NCBI GenBank assembly: GCA_937894535.1
Contig: CALBHI010000025.1
Coordinates: 1-6,458, forward strand
Source: an uncultured Verrucomicrobiota bacterium
Lineage (GTDB): Bacteria > Verrucomicrobiota > Kiritimatiellia > CAIVKH01
Length of the DNA: 6,458 bases
Direction of reading: 5' to 3'
Below the pieces are notes generated by a model. It had not been told where the DNA came from. It made no database searches and saw nothing but the letters and a program-made list of their open reading frames with translations. The position numbers and the translations under genes are program-made. Shown here one piece after another: positions 1 through 6,405 of the stretch. Within the stretch, counting starts at the first letter, position 1; each line of letters opens with the position of its first letter.

Positions 1-2337
1 GAACGGATCGAACACGTGCAACTGGTTGTCCGGCTCGATACCCGGCCCGGTGTCCTCGATGCTCAGGCGCAGCCGCTGCACGGTAATGGCGTGGCCCCAC
101 AGGTCGAGTTGTTTCGTGGGCACTTTCACCACGCGGGTGGTGACGGTCAGCGATCCGCGTTCGCCCATCGCATCGATCGCGTTCAGGAAAAAATTCAACA
201 GGGCCTGGGCCAGCATGTCGTTGTCGCCGAGGATCAGGTCCGGCTCGGCCTCGAACCGCCGGTTCAAGGCAATGTTGCGCTGGCGGAGCTGCTGCTTGAC
301 CAGATTCAGCGTGTTGTCGGCGATGGCGTGCAGGCTGACCGGCGACAGGCTGGGCTTGGCCGGGCGCGCGAAGCGGAGGAGCTGGTTGACGATCCGGTCG
401 ATGCGCGAGACCTCCTCGCCGAGCAGGCTGGAAAAGGTGTTGCGGAAATCCGGATCATCGTACCGCTCGGGCAGCAACTGGGTGAAGGTCTTCATCGAGA
501 CCAGCGGGTTCTTGATCTCGTGGGCCATGCCGGCGGCCAGCGTGCCAAGGCTGGCCAACCGGTCGGTGCGGCGCACCTGCTGCTCGAGCTTCTTGATCTC
601 GGTCTGGTCGGTGAAGACCAGCAGCGCCCCCAGCACCTTGCCGGTGTAACTATGAAAGAGCGTGCAGCCGAACCGAACCGGCACCTCGCGTTCGCCGACG
701 ACCAGGCTGGTGTCCACATCGCGGCTGCCGCCAAGATCGAAGGTCTGATCCAGCGCGCTGGCGATGGTGGGCGGCAACCGCGACAAACCGCCCCCGATCA
801 CATCCTCATGGCGAAGGCCGGTGATGCGCTGGGCCTCGCGGTTGAACACGGTGATGCGGCGAGACGGATTTACCGCGATGACCCCGCTGACCAGCCGGTC
901 GAGCAGGATGTCGTTGTAGATGCGGCTGTTCTGGACTTCGGTGTAGAGCTTCGCATTGTCGAGGGAGATCGCCAACTGGTCGGCCAGCCCCTGGAGCAAG
1001 GCCACCTCGACCGAACCATAGATGCGTGCGGTGGCGCGTGGACCGAACAGCATCAGGCCGATGAGCTGGCCCTTGACATAGACGCCCACCAGCGCGGCAA
1101 TGCCGAGATCACGCATGCAGGCCTCCGCCTCGGCGAGCTGTTCGGTCGGGCGCTGACGCTGGATCATTTCGCGGACCAGCGGTTCGGTATGCCCGGCGAG
1201 GATACGCACCAGCGGATGCGTGTGGTCAAACGCGGCCGGCTCCGCATCGGCGTGAATGACATGGCGCGTGCGGTACACTTCCTCCTCCAGCAGCATGATA
1301 CGCACATGCTCGCTCTGCACCTTGCGGGTGATCAGCGCGGCGAACTGGCCGAGCAGTTCATCCACCGTGGCGATGGTGTTGAGGATCCGGCTGGCCTCCT
1401 GGATCGTCTTGCCGACGTCGATCGGCGGCGAGCGCACGAACAGGCGGTTGGCGATCTGGTTCATCCGGCCTTGGGCCGAGGTCATGGCCAGCGCCACCAC
1501 CACGGTCGCGATGAAATTCGCGACCGGCGCGCTCTCGCCAACCACCCCGTCCAACACCCGGTCCGCGATGTACCACGCGACAAAGTACAGCAGGGTCAGG
1601 TAGGCCAGCAGGGCCGCGGTAGCGAGGATCCGGCGGATCGCATTTGGCACATCCAGCAGGTTGCGCGTGGCCACGCCATACGCCATCGCCGCCACGAAGA
1701 TGTTCACCGAAAGCGGCAGCAACTGCACCAGATCCTTCCATCCGGTGAAGTTGGGAACGATCAGCAACAGGATGCCAAAAAACAGGGCGAGGATGCTGCC
1801 CAGAAAGATGAACTGCAACTCGGCGCGCTGCACCCCGCGGGCCCGCGTGAGGTCGCGCACAAAACAGGCAGCCAGCGCGGTCCAGGCCAGCACCATATAG
1901 AGGGAGAATAGCAGGAACCCGGGGCCATACTGCGGCGCCGGAATCTGGTTCCGCGTCACCGGCAGCGTGGCCGACTCCAGGAAGTACGTGGTTTGGCAGA
2001 GGGTGAAGACCGCCGCGTAACCGACCAGCCAGACCGAGGCATGGCGGGCGACTTCGCGCCATGCCGTGTTCGGCCGCATGATCGAAAGGCGAACCAGGTA
2101 AATGGCGATCGGGATCAGCGCCGATGCCACCGTGGACATCCGGATCCAGAACATCGCATCGTACACCGTGTCGGCCAGCGACGCGAAGGCCAGCGACAGG
2201 AGCCAAACCGACAGGACCACCGTGAGCACAAGCGAAAACTGGTTCACCCGGCGGGCCCGCTGGTTGAAGAAGGTCACCATCCCCATCGAGGCGGTGGCGA
2301 CGATCGACACCAGGATGCATAACTGGAACAGGTTCAT
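1..2337 (-). CDS. 7TM-GAF-PAS sensor histidine kinase, 3' end outside window
   Basis: Membrane-bound sensor kinase that should autophosphorylate on His and pass phosphate to a response regulator. The 779 codons seen here form one open frame that leaves the window at base 1 without a stop. Residues 1-225 hold about seven hydrophobic helices and begin MNLFQLCILVS, resembling the HisKA_7TM sensor region. Two more helices lie near 237-257 and 270-286. A GAF-like domain spans about 318-462 and a PAS domain about 472-578. The dimerisation/phosphoacceptor helix has MAHEIKNPL with H606, of the NtrB/AtoS type, and the ExxN phosphatase motif. The ATPase domain has an N box (N715, N719), a G1 box DTGPGIE (762-768) and the start of the F box (VFDPF, 775-779). 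The G2 box (GTGLGL type) lies outside the window. The ATG overlaps the stop of the upstream ketosynthase gene as ATGA, so translation is probably coupled. Family and domains are confident; the ligand is unknown. Confidence 0.93.
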   Translation of the reverse strand, partial: MNLFQLCILVSIVATASMGMVTFFNQRARRVNQFSLVLTVVLSVWLLSLAFASLADTVYDAMFWIRMSTVASALIPIAIYLVRLSIMRPNTAWREVARHASVWLVGYAAVFTLCQTTYFLESATLPVTRNQIPAPQYGPGFLLFSLYMVLAWTALAACFVRDLTRARGVQRAELQFIFLGSILALFFGILLLIVPNFTGWKDLVQLLPLSVNIFVAAMAYGVATRNLLDVPNAIRRILATAALLAYLTLLYFVAWYIADRVLDGVVGESAPVANFIATVVVALAMTSAQGRMNQIANRLFVRSPPIDVGKTIQEASRILNTIATVDELLGQFAALITRKVQSEHVRIMLLEEEVYRTRHVIHADAEPAAFDHTHPLVRILAGHTEPLVREMIQRQRPTEQLAEAEACMRDLGIAALVGVYVKGQLIGLMLFGPRATARIYGSVEVALLQGLADQLAISLDNAKLYTEVQNSRIYNDILLDRLVSGVIAVNPSRRITVFNREAQRITGLRHEDVIGGGLSRLPPTIASALDQTFDLGGSRDVDTSLVVGEREVPVRFGCTLFHSYTGKVLGALLVFTDQTEIKKLEQQVRRTDRLASLGTLAAGMAHEIKNPLVSMKTFTQLLPERYDDPDFRNTFSSLLGEEVSRIDRIVNQLLRFARPAKPSLSPVSLHAIADNTLNLVKQQLRQRNIALNRRFEAEPDLILGDNDMLAQALLNFFLNAIDAMGERGSLTVTTRVVKVPTKQLDLWGHAITVQRLRLSIEDTGPGIEPDNQLHVFDPF

Positions 2338-3581
2338 GCGCTCACGACCTTGGCCAGTGCCATGGTCGTATTGCCACCTCCAAGGCCATGAACATTCACC
2401 AGGGCGGTGTCAAAGGACACCGCATAGCCCTGGTTCGGTACATAGTCGAGGTCACAGGCCGGATCCGGCACCTCGTAGTTTGCGGTCGGGGGCACCAGGC
2501 CGTGCCGCATGCCCAGCGCGGTCGCCATGACCTGCATCGGACCCGCGGCAGCCAGCGGATTGCCGACCACGCCCTTGATCGAACTGACCGGGATCGTCCG
2601 CGCCTTCGTCCCGAACAGCCGCTTGATCTCGCGGGTCTCCACCCGGTCGATCACCGGATGGCTGGGCCCATGGGCACTGATGTAATCAATGTCATCGTGG
2701 CGCAACCCGGCATTGGCCATCGCCAGGGCCATCGTGTCGTAAAGTCCGGCCCCGGACTCCGTGCCGGCATCATCCCCGTTGGCCGCATACCCGAGGATCT
2801 CCACCAGCGGTTCCGCCCCCCGGGCCAAGGCATGCGCCAGGTTTTCCAGCACCATCACCACCGCGCCCTCGGCGATGATGCCGCCACGCCGGTGCAGGTC
2901 GAACGGGCGGCTGCACCGCGACGGGGGAATCTCGAAATCCGGGGCAAGGCCGGCCAGACTGAACGAAGCCATGGCCAACGGCGTGACCGGCGCATCCGCC
3001 CCGCCCGCCACGACCACGTCATGTTTTCCGGAACGGATCAACTCAAACCCGATGGCCAACGCATCCAACCCCGCCGGACATGCCGACGACGCGGTGATCG
3101 GCTGCGCTGAGCGGCCGAGGAGCTCCGCCACCGCCAACGCCGTCGCATGCGGCTGGCAGGAACTCACCCCGTACGGACTCACCGACTCCGGACCGCGATC
3201 GCGCAACCGGTCCTCGTTGGACTCAATCACTTCCATCGCACTTGTGCTCACCCCCATCGCCACCGGCAACGGCCGCTTGCGATCGAACGCCTCCAGCTCC
3301 AGACCGGCCTGCTCCACCGCCATCTTCGCCGCCACCAGGGAAAATTGGGTGTGCCGCCCATACCGCTTGGGCTTGATGCCACCATTGAGATACTGCAGGA
3401 GATGGAAGTCCTTGACCTCCCCGGCCACGTGGACCTTGAACGCGCTCGCATCAAACAAGGTGATCGGTCCGATGCCACTCACCCCGCGGGATACCGTATC
3501 CCAGAACGCGTCCACGCCGACACCGTTGGCCGCCAGCACCCCCATGCCGGTCACCACCACCCGCGGTTGGGGCCAGGTCAC
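2334..3581 (-). CDS. FabF-fold beta-ketoacyl-ACP synthase with altered active site
   Basis: Thiolase-fold condensing enzyme of the KAS I/II (FabB/FabF) family, 415 residues, about the family's usual length. Canonical members join acyl-Cys to malonyl-ACP in fatty-acid or polyketide synthesis. I chose the GTG at 3581: an AGGAG lies 10 bases upstream, and the protein then begins MTWPQPRVVVTGMG, like FabF. An ATG at 3626 in frame would add 15 unfamiliar residues. Compared with E. coli FabF from memory, the nucleophile is C168 (in TASSACPAG), the first His is H304 (AHGPSH) and the Lys is K336. The second catalytic His (H340 in FabF) is Asn, N341, in VVGNPLAAAG. The HGTST motif is HGPSH, and the gating loop GFGGTN is GLGGGN, preceded by a His (H398). 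No ACP, reductase or dehydratase gene is nearby. It may be a specialised synthase, an acyltransferase or a non-elongating homologue. The fold is confident; the reaction is uncertain. Confidence 0.9.
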   Translation of the reverse strand: MTWPQPRVVVTGMGVLAANGVGVDAFWDTVSRGVSGIGPITLFDASAFKVHVAGEVKDFHLLQYLNGGIKPKRYGRHTQFSLVAAKMAVEQAGLELEAFDRKRPLPVAMGVSTSAMEVIESNEDRLRDRGPESVSPYGVSSCQPHATALAVAELLGRSAQPITASSACPAGLDALAIGFELIRSGKHDVVVAGGADAPVTPLAMASFSLAGLAPDFEIPPSRCSRPFDLHRRGGIIAEGAVVMVLENLAHALARGAEPLVEILGYAANGDDAGTESGAGLYDTMALAMANAGLRHDDIDYISAHGPSHPVIDRVETREIKRLFGTKARTIPVSSIKGVVGNPLAAAGPMQVMATALGMRHGLVPPTANYEVPDPACDLDYVPNQGYAVSFDTALVNVHGLGGGNTTMALAKVVSA

Positions 3582-3591
3582 CGGAAGCCCG

Positions 3592-3596
3592 CTCCT
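3592..3596 (-). promoter_or_regulatory. ribosome-binding site deciding the ketosynthase start
   Basis: AGGAG on the minus strand, within GGAAAGGAGC, lies 10 bases before the GTG at 3581. No comparable purine-rich site precedes the in-frame ATG at 3626. This favours the shorter GTG-started protein, whose N-terminus also fits the FabF family. Confidence 0.6.
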
Positions 3597-3647
3597 TTCC
3601 AGCAAGCCCCACCATGGACCACCCATACCACAAGCGGTTTCCCCAGA

Positions 3648-3677
3648 TTAATCCCCAGGTTATTCACACGTTATCAA
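3648..3677 (-). promoter_or_regulatory. weak candidate sigma-70-type promoter for synthase-kinase pair
   Basis: On the minus strand TTGATA (3677-3672) could act as a -35 box. After 18-19 bases it is followed by GATTAAT (3653-3647), a poor -10 match. The position is sensible, about 60-70 bases before the synthase start, and the elements lie inside the phased DnaA-box-like repeats. The -10 match is weak, so this is only a candidate. Confidence 0.22.
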
Positions 3678-3680
3678 CAG
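3648..3680 (+). repeat. three 11-bp-phased DnaA-box-like units
   Basis: Three imperfect 11-base units run head to tail: TTAATCCCCAG (3648-3658), GTTATTCACAC (3659-3669) and GTTATCAACAG (3670-3680). The 9-mer TTATTCACA (3660-3668) fits the DnaA-box consensus TTATNCACA exactly. TTATCAACA (3671-3679) differs at one position, and TAATCCCCA (3649-3657) at two. The 11-base period puts all three on about the same face of the helix. They could be DnaA sites at a regulated promoter, part of an origin, or operators for another protein. I see no dnaA, dnaN or clear AT-rich unwinding region, so origin function is not supported here. Confidence 0.4.
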
Positions 3681-3705
3681 CCCCCGAGAACCGCCTGTAC
3701 AAAAC

Positions 3706-3724
3706 CGTGCACCCAACCTGCACG
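3706..3724. repeat. inverted repeat, possible operator
   Basis: CGTGCA (3706-3711) and TGCACG (3719-3724) form perfect 6-base arms around a 7-base spacer, a 19-bp dyad typical in size for a dimeric repressor or activator. TGTAC occurs on either side (3696-3700 and 3736-3740), 40 bases apart. The site lies between the two divergent genes. It is short enough to occur by chance, and no T-run follows, so a terminator is unlikely. Confidence 0.25.
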
Positions 3725-3852
3725 AGGCGTTCACTTGTACGTATTTGAACAGCAGAAAAGCGCTTTGGCAAGGATTTACACCAGGAATTTCACCCCTTCT
3801 ACCTGTGGCATGGAAGGTGCTCTACCACCACACCGATAGCGTAGCAAAGCAT

Positions 3853-3860
3853 GGAAAGGA
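3853..3860 (+). promoter_or_regulatory. ribosome-binding site of the FadL-type gene
   Basis: GGAAAGGA lies 10 bases before the ATG at 3871. It decides the start: translation from here puts a signal peptide (MKK followed by a hydrophobic stretch) at the N-terminus. The upstream in-frame ATG at 3745 would bury that signal behind 42 unrelated residues. Confidence 0.7.
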
Positions 3861-3870
3861 TAACCAAGGC

Positions 3871-5130
3871 ATGAAGAAGACATATCAGTTGGGCAGTTGG
3901 ATGGCCGCCGTGGTGATGGCGGGTAGCGCGGTGATGGCGGACGGCTTCCGCAATCCTCCCGAAGGCATGGCCGCCATCGGCAAGGTCGGCGGAAAAATCG
4001 TCTATATGGATGACGCCTCGACGGTGACCCACAACCCGGCAAACCTCCCGAATGTGACCAACAACCAGTTGATGGCCTCGTTTACCCTCGGCTATGGCAA
4101 ACGCGAGTTTGAGCCCTCCACCGGCGGCAAGGCCGAGTCGAAGGATCCCTGGGCCGTGCTGCCGAACTTTTTCTCCGCCTGGCAGGTCGGCGAGAATGAC
4201 CGGTTGGTCGCCGGCGTAGGCCTGACCACGCCCTACGGCCGCTCGACCACCTTCCCGAAAGACAGCCTGCTGCGTTACTCGACCCCGTACTTCACCGAAC
4301 TGATCGCGGTGAACCTGAACCCCTCGCTCGGCTACCGGGTCAATGACCAGCTGTCCGTGGGCGGCGGCATCAACCTGCTGTACTCGGAACTGGACCTGCG
4401 CCAGATCTATCCGTGGAGCGTGGCCACCGGCAACCCCGCCGCCCCCGACGGCACCTCGTACTTCCAAGGCGATGGCAGCGGCTTCGGCGTCAACCTCGCC
4501 CTGGCGTGGGATATCACCGAGAAACAGCGCGCCGTCCTCACCTACCGCTCGTCGATCGAAGTGGACTACGAAGGCGATTCGAAATTCACCCAAACCCCGG
4601 TCGCCGGCCCGATCCCGGCCCTCGTGACCTCGCAGAGCGACTTCGAGACCACCATCGAGTTCCCCACCGTCATCGCCGCCGGTTACGGCATCGAACTGAC
4701 CGACAAACTCCGCGTCGAAGTGAACATCGAATGGGTCGAACACTCGTCCTTCGACCAGCTCGACATCGACGCCGGCAGCAATACCCCGTTCCTGCCCGCC
4801 AGCACGATCCCCGCCGACTGGGATGACAACTGGACCTACGGCCTCGGCCTCGACTACCAGGTGAACGACCAGCTCGTCCTCCGCGCCGGCTACATCTACC
4901 TCGAATCCCCCATCCCCTCCCAGACCATGCTCCCCTCGATCTCCGAGGAAGACCAGTCGGTGATCTCCATCGGCGCCGGCTACACCTCCGGCCCGCACCA
5001 GGTTGATGTCGCCTACGCCTACGGCCTGTTCAACGGCCGCGACGTGGACAACAACGTGAACCCCGCCTACAACGGCAGCTACGACTTCGAGGCCCACCTG
5101 ATCGGCGCCTCCTACGCCTACTCGTTCTAA
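3871..5130 (+). CDS. FadL/OmpP1/TodX-family outer-membrane transport protein
   Basis: Outer-membrane beta-barrel of the FadL family. Characterised members take up long-chain fatty acids or hydrophobic aromatics by lateral diffusion through the barrel wall. The product is 419 residues, close to the family's usual length. Residues 1-23 look like a Sec signal peptide (MKKTYQ, then a hydrophobic core, then AVMA), with likely cleavage between A23 and D24. The mature start DGFRNPPEGMAAIG, with DDASTVTHNPANL at about 47-59, is the family's N-terminal plug signature (acidic pair followed by NPA). The rest alternates short amphipathic strands with polar turns, and the chain ends in YSF, with the C-terminal Phe that barrel-assembly machinery recognises. 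The receiver-kinase gene follows 18 bases downstream with no terminator between, implying one operon. Family and location are confident; the substrate cannot be told from the sequence. Confidence 0.93.
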   Translation: MKKTYQLGSWMAAVVMAGSAVMADGFRNPPEGMAAIGKVGGKIVYMDDASTVTHNPANLPNVTNNQLMASFTLGYGKREFEPSTGGKAESKDPWAVLPNFFSAWQVGENDRLVAGVGLTTPYGRSTTFPKDSLLRYSTPYFTELIAVNLNPSLGYRVNDQLSVGGGINLLYSELDLRQIYPWSVATGNPAAPDGTSYFQGDGSGFGVNLALAWDITEKQRAVLTYRSSIEVDYEGDSKFTQTPVAGPIPALVTSQSDFETTIEFPTVIAAGYGIELTDKLRVEVNIEWVEHSSFDQLDIDAGSNTPFLPASTIPADWDDNWTYGLGLDYQVNDQLVLRAGYIYLESPIPSQTMLPSISEEDQSVISIGAGYTSGPHQVDVAYAYGLFNGRDVDNNVNPAYNGSYDFEAHLIGASYAYSF

Positions 5131-5137
5131 CCGCCCC

Positions 5138-5143
5138 AAGGTG
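5138..5143 (+). promoter_or_regulatory. ribosome-binding site of the receiver-kinase gene
   Basis: AAGGTG sits in the 18-base gap after the FadL-type stop. It is 5 bases before the ATG at 5149 and 11 before the in-frame ATG at 5155, so either could be used. The two proteins differ by only two residues, ahead of the receiver domain. Confidence 0.5.
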
Positions 5144-5148
5144 ATGCC

Positions 5149-6351
5149 ATGATCATGCCGGAACAAAAGAACCACCGCGTCCTCATCATCGACGATGAAC
5201 TGGGGCCGCGGGAAAGCCTGCGCATCCTCCTGAAGAAGGAGTTCGATGTCCTCACCGCCGACTCGGTCCAACGCGGCCTCGAACTGCTGCGTGAACACAA
5301 CCCCGACGTCGTCGTCTCCGACATCCGCATGCCCGGCGTGAATGGCATCGAGGGACTGAAACGCATCCGCGAGATCAACAGCGACGTACCGGTCATCATG
5401 CTGACCGGCTACGGCGCCCTCGAGACCGCCCAGGAAGCGATCAGGCTCGGTGCGAACGACTACATGAAGAAGCCGTTCGATGCGACCGACATGCTGGAGA
5501 TCATCCGGCGCAACGTCGAACGCGCCGAGCTGATCCGCCGCCGCGAACAAAGCCGCCAGACCCTCGAACAACTGAACCGGCAACTGCTCGAGGAGATGAA
5601 CAAGACCAACCGCCTCGCCGCCCTTGGCCAGGCCTCGGCCGAACTGGTGCATGATTTGCGGAACCCGATGATGATCATCCTCGGCTATGTGCAGCTGCTG
5701 GCCCAGGACATCACCGGCAGCACCCCGCCCCCCGCCGCGAACAACGGTGAAACCGTGGAGTATGTCGAGGCCATCGAATCGAACGTGCGCCGGTGCAAGG
5801 ACCTGATCGAATCCTGGCTGGACCTGTCCCGCAACAACCGGATGACCCTCGTGCCGATGAACCTGTCCGCACTGGTCGGCGACGTGCTCGATGCCGTCCG
5901 CCCCCTCGCCCAGACCAAACAGGTGCGCGTGGAAAGCCAGTTGCCCGCGGAGGCGGTGGCCATCCTCGGCAACGCCGTGCAACTGCGCCGCGCCCTCCAG
6001 AACCTCGTGGTGAATGCGCTGGATGCCCTCCACGAAACCTCCGGCATGATCCGCATCGCCTGCACGGTCAACCATGACGCGGTCGAACTAACCATCGCCG
6101 ACAACGGCGAGGGCATCGCCCAGCAACACCTGCCCCACATTTTCAAACCCTTCTACTCGAGCAAGGGTTCCGGCAAAGGCACCGGCCTCGGCCTGTTCAT
6201 CACCCAGAAGATCATCGAGGACCACCACGGCTCCATCGCCATCGAAAGCTCCCCCGGCTGCGGCACCAGCGCCATCGTGCGGCTCCCCGCGCTGAAGGCG
6301 CAGGCCACGGAGATCCCCGCAGCACCGGCGGACATGCCGAATCAAGCTTGA
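5149..6351 (+). CDS. hybrid receiver-histidine kinase (REC-HisKA-HATPase_c), soluble
   Basis: Cytoplasmic signalling protein of 400 residues with an N-terminal receiver feeding a complete kinase core. The receiver (about 9-125) has the acidic pair D15/D16, phosphoacceptor D58 in VVVSDIRMPG, T86 and K108 in MKKPF, all the usual active-site residues. A charged helix (about 125-155), probably coiled coil, links it to HisKA, where H168 lies in ELVHDLRNPM. The ATPase domain has the N box (N285, N289), the G1 box DNGEGI (318-323), an F box (FKPFYSSK) and the G2 box GTGLGL (344-349). There is no membrane segment and no DNA-binding output, so it probably receives phosphate or a phosphorylation-dependent signal from another kinase and passes it on. 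The sensor kinase on the opposite strand is one possible partner, which is inference. It probably shares a transcript with the FadL-type gene. The last 20 or so residues are Ala/Pro-rich and likely unstructured. Confidence 0.94.
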   Translation: MIMPEQKNHRVLIIDDELGPRESLRILLKKEFDVLTADSVQRGLELLREHNPDVVVSDIRMPGVNGIEGLKRIREINSDVPVIMLTGYGALETAQEAIRLGANDYMKKPFDATDMLEIIRRNVERAELIRRREQSRQTLEQLNRQLLEEMNKTNRLAALGQASAELVHDLRNPMMIILGYVQLLAQDITGSTPPPAANNGETVEYVEAIESNVRRCKDLIESWLDLSRNNRMTLVPMNLSALVGDVLDAVRPLAQTKQVRVESQLPAEAVAILGNAVQLRRALQNLVVNALDALHETSGMIRIACTVNHDAVELTIADNGEGIAQQHLPHIFKPFYSSKGSGKGTGLGLFITQKIIEDHHGSIAIESSPGCGTSAIVRLPALKAQATEIPAAPADMPNQA

Positions 6352-6405
6352 CGCCCCGGCAGCGCTGCGGTTGCATGACAGGCTACCGGGAAGATTACCG
6401 CCTAT

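Noticed and set aside
16..1911. Long plus-strand open frame of 631 codons opposite the sensor kinase
   Set aside because: It is antisense to a kinase frame with complete HisKA, PAS and GAF signatures. Its translation is rich in Gln, Arg, His and Gly with no recognisable domain, as expected for the antisense of GC-rich coding DNA.
1358..2320. Minus-strand open frame of 320 codons within the kinase gene
   Set aside because: It is in a different frame from the 7TM-GAF region. Its product is Pro/Arg/Gly-rich and lacks the hydrophobic helices and motifs seen in the true frame starting at 2337.
2761..3651. Plus-strand open frames opposite the ketosynthase (also 2388-3110 and 3147-3839)
   Set aside because: They are antisense to a clear FabF-family gene, and no domain is visible in any of them.
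3766..3780. TGGCAAGGATTTACA as a sigma-54 promoter for the FadL-type gene
   Set aside because: The -24-like TGGCA is present, but no GC falls at the required -12 spacing.
3745..3870. Upstream ATG at 3745 as the start of the FadL-type gene
   Set aside because: It would place 42 unrelated residues before an otherwise normal signal peptide and ignores the good ribosome-binding site at 3853-3860.
3799..6075. Minus-strand open frame of 758 codons spanning the FadL-type and receiver-kinase genes
   Set aside because: It runs antisense through two well-supported genes and their ribosome-binding sites. Its composition is monotonous (Gly, Val, Asp, Ala, His) with no motif. GC-rich codon usage explains the lack of stops.
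6354..6390. Possible terminator hairpin after the receiver-kinase gene
   Set aside because: CCCGG (6355-6359) and CCGGG (6386-6390) can pair, and GCAGCGCTGC (6359-6368) is a palindrome. The stem is short, the loop is long and no T-run follows.
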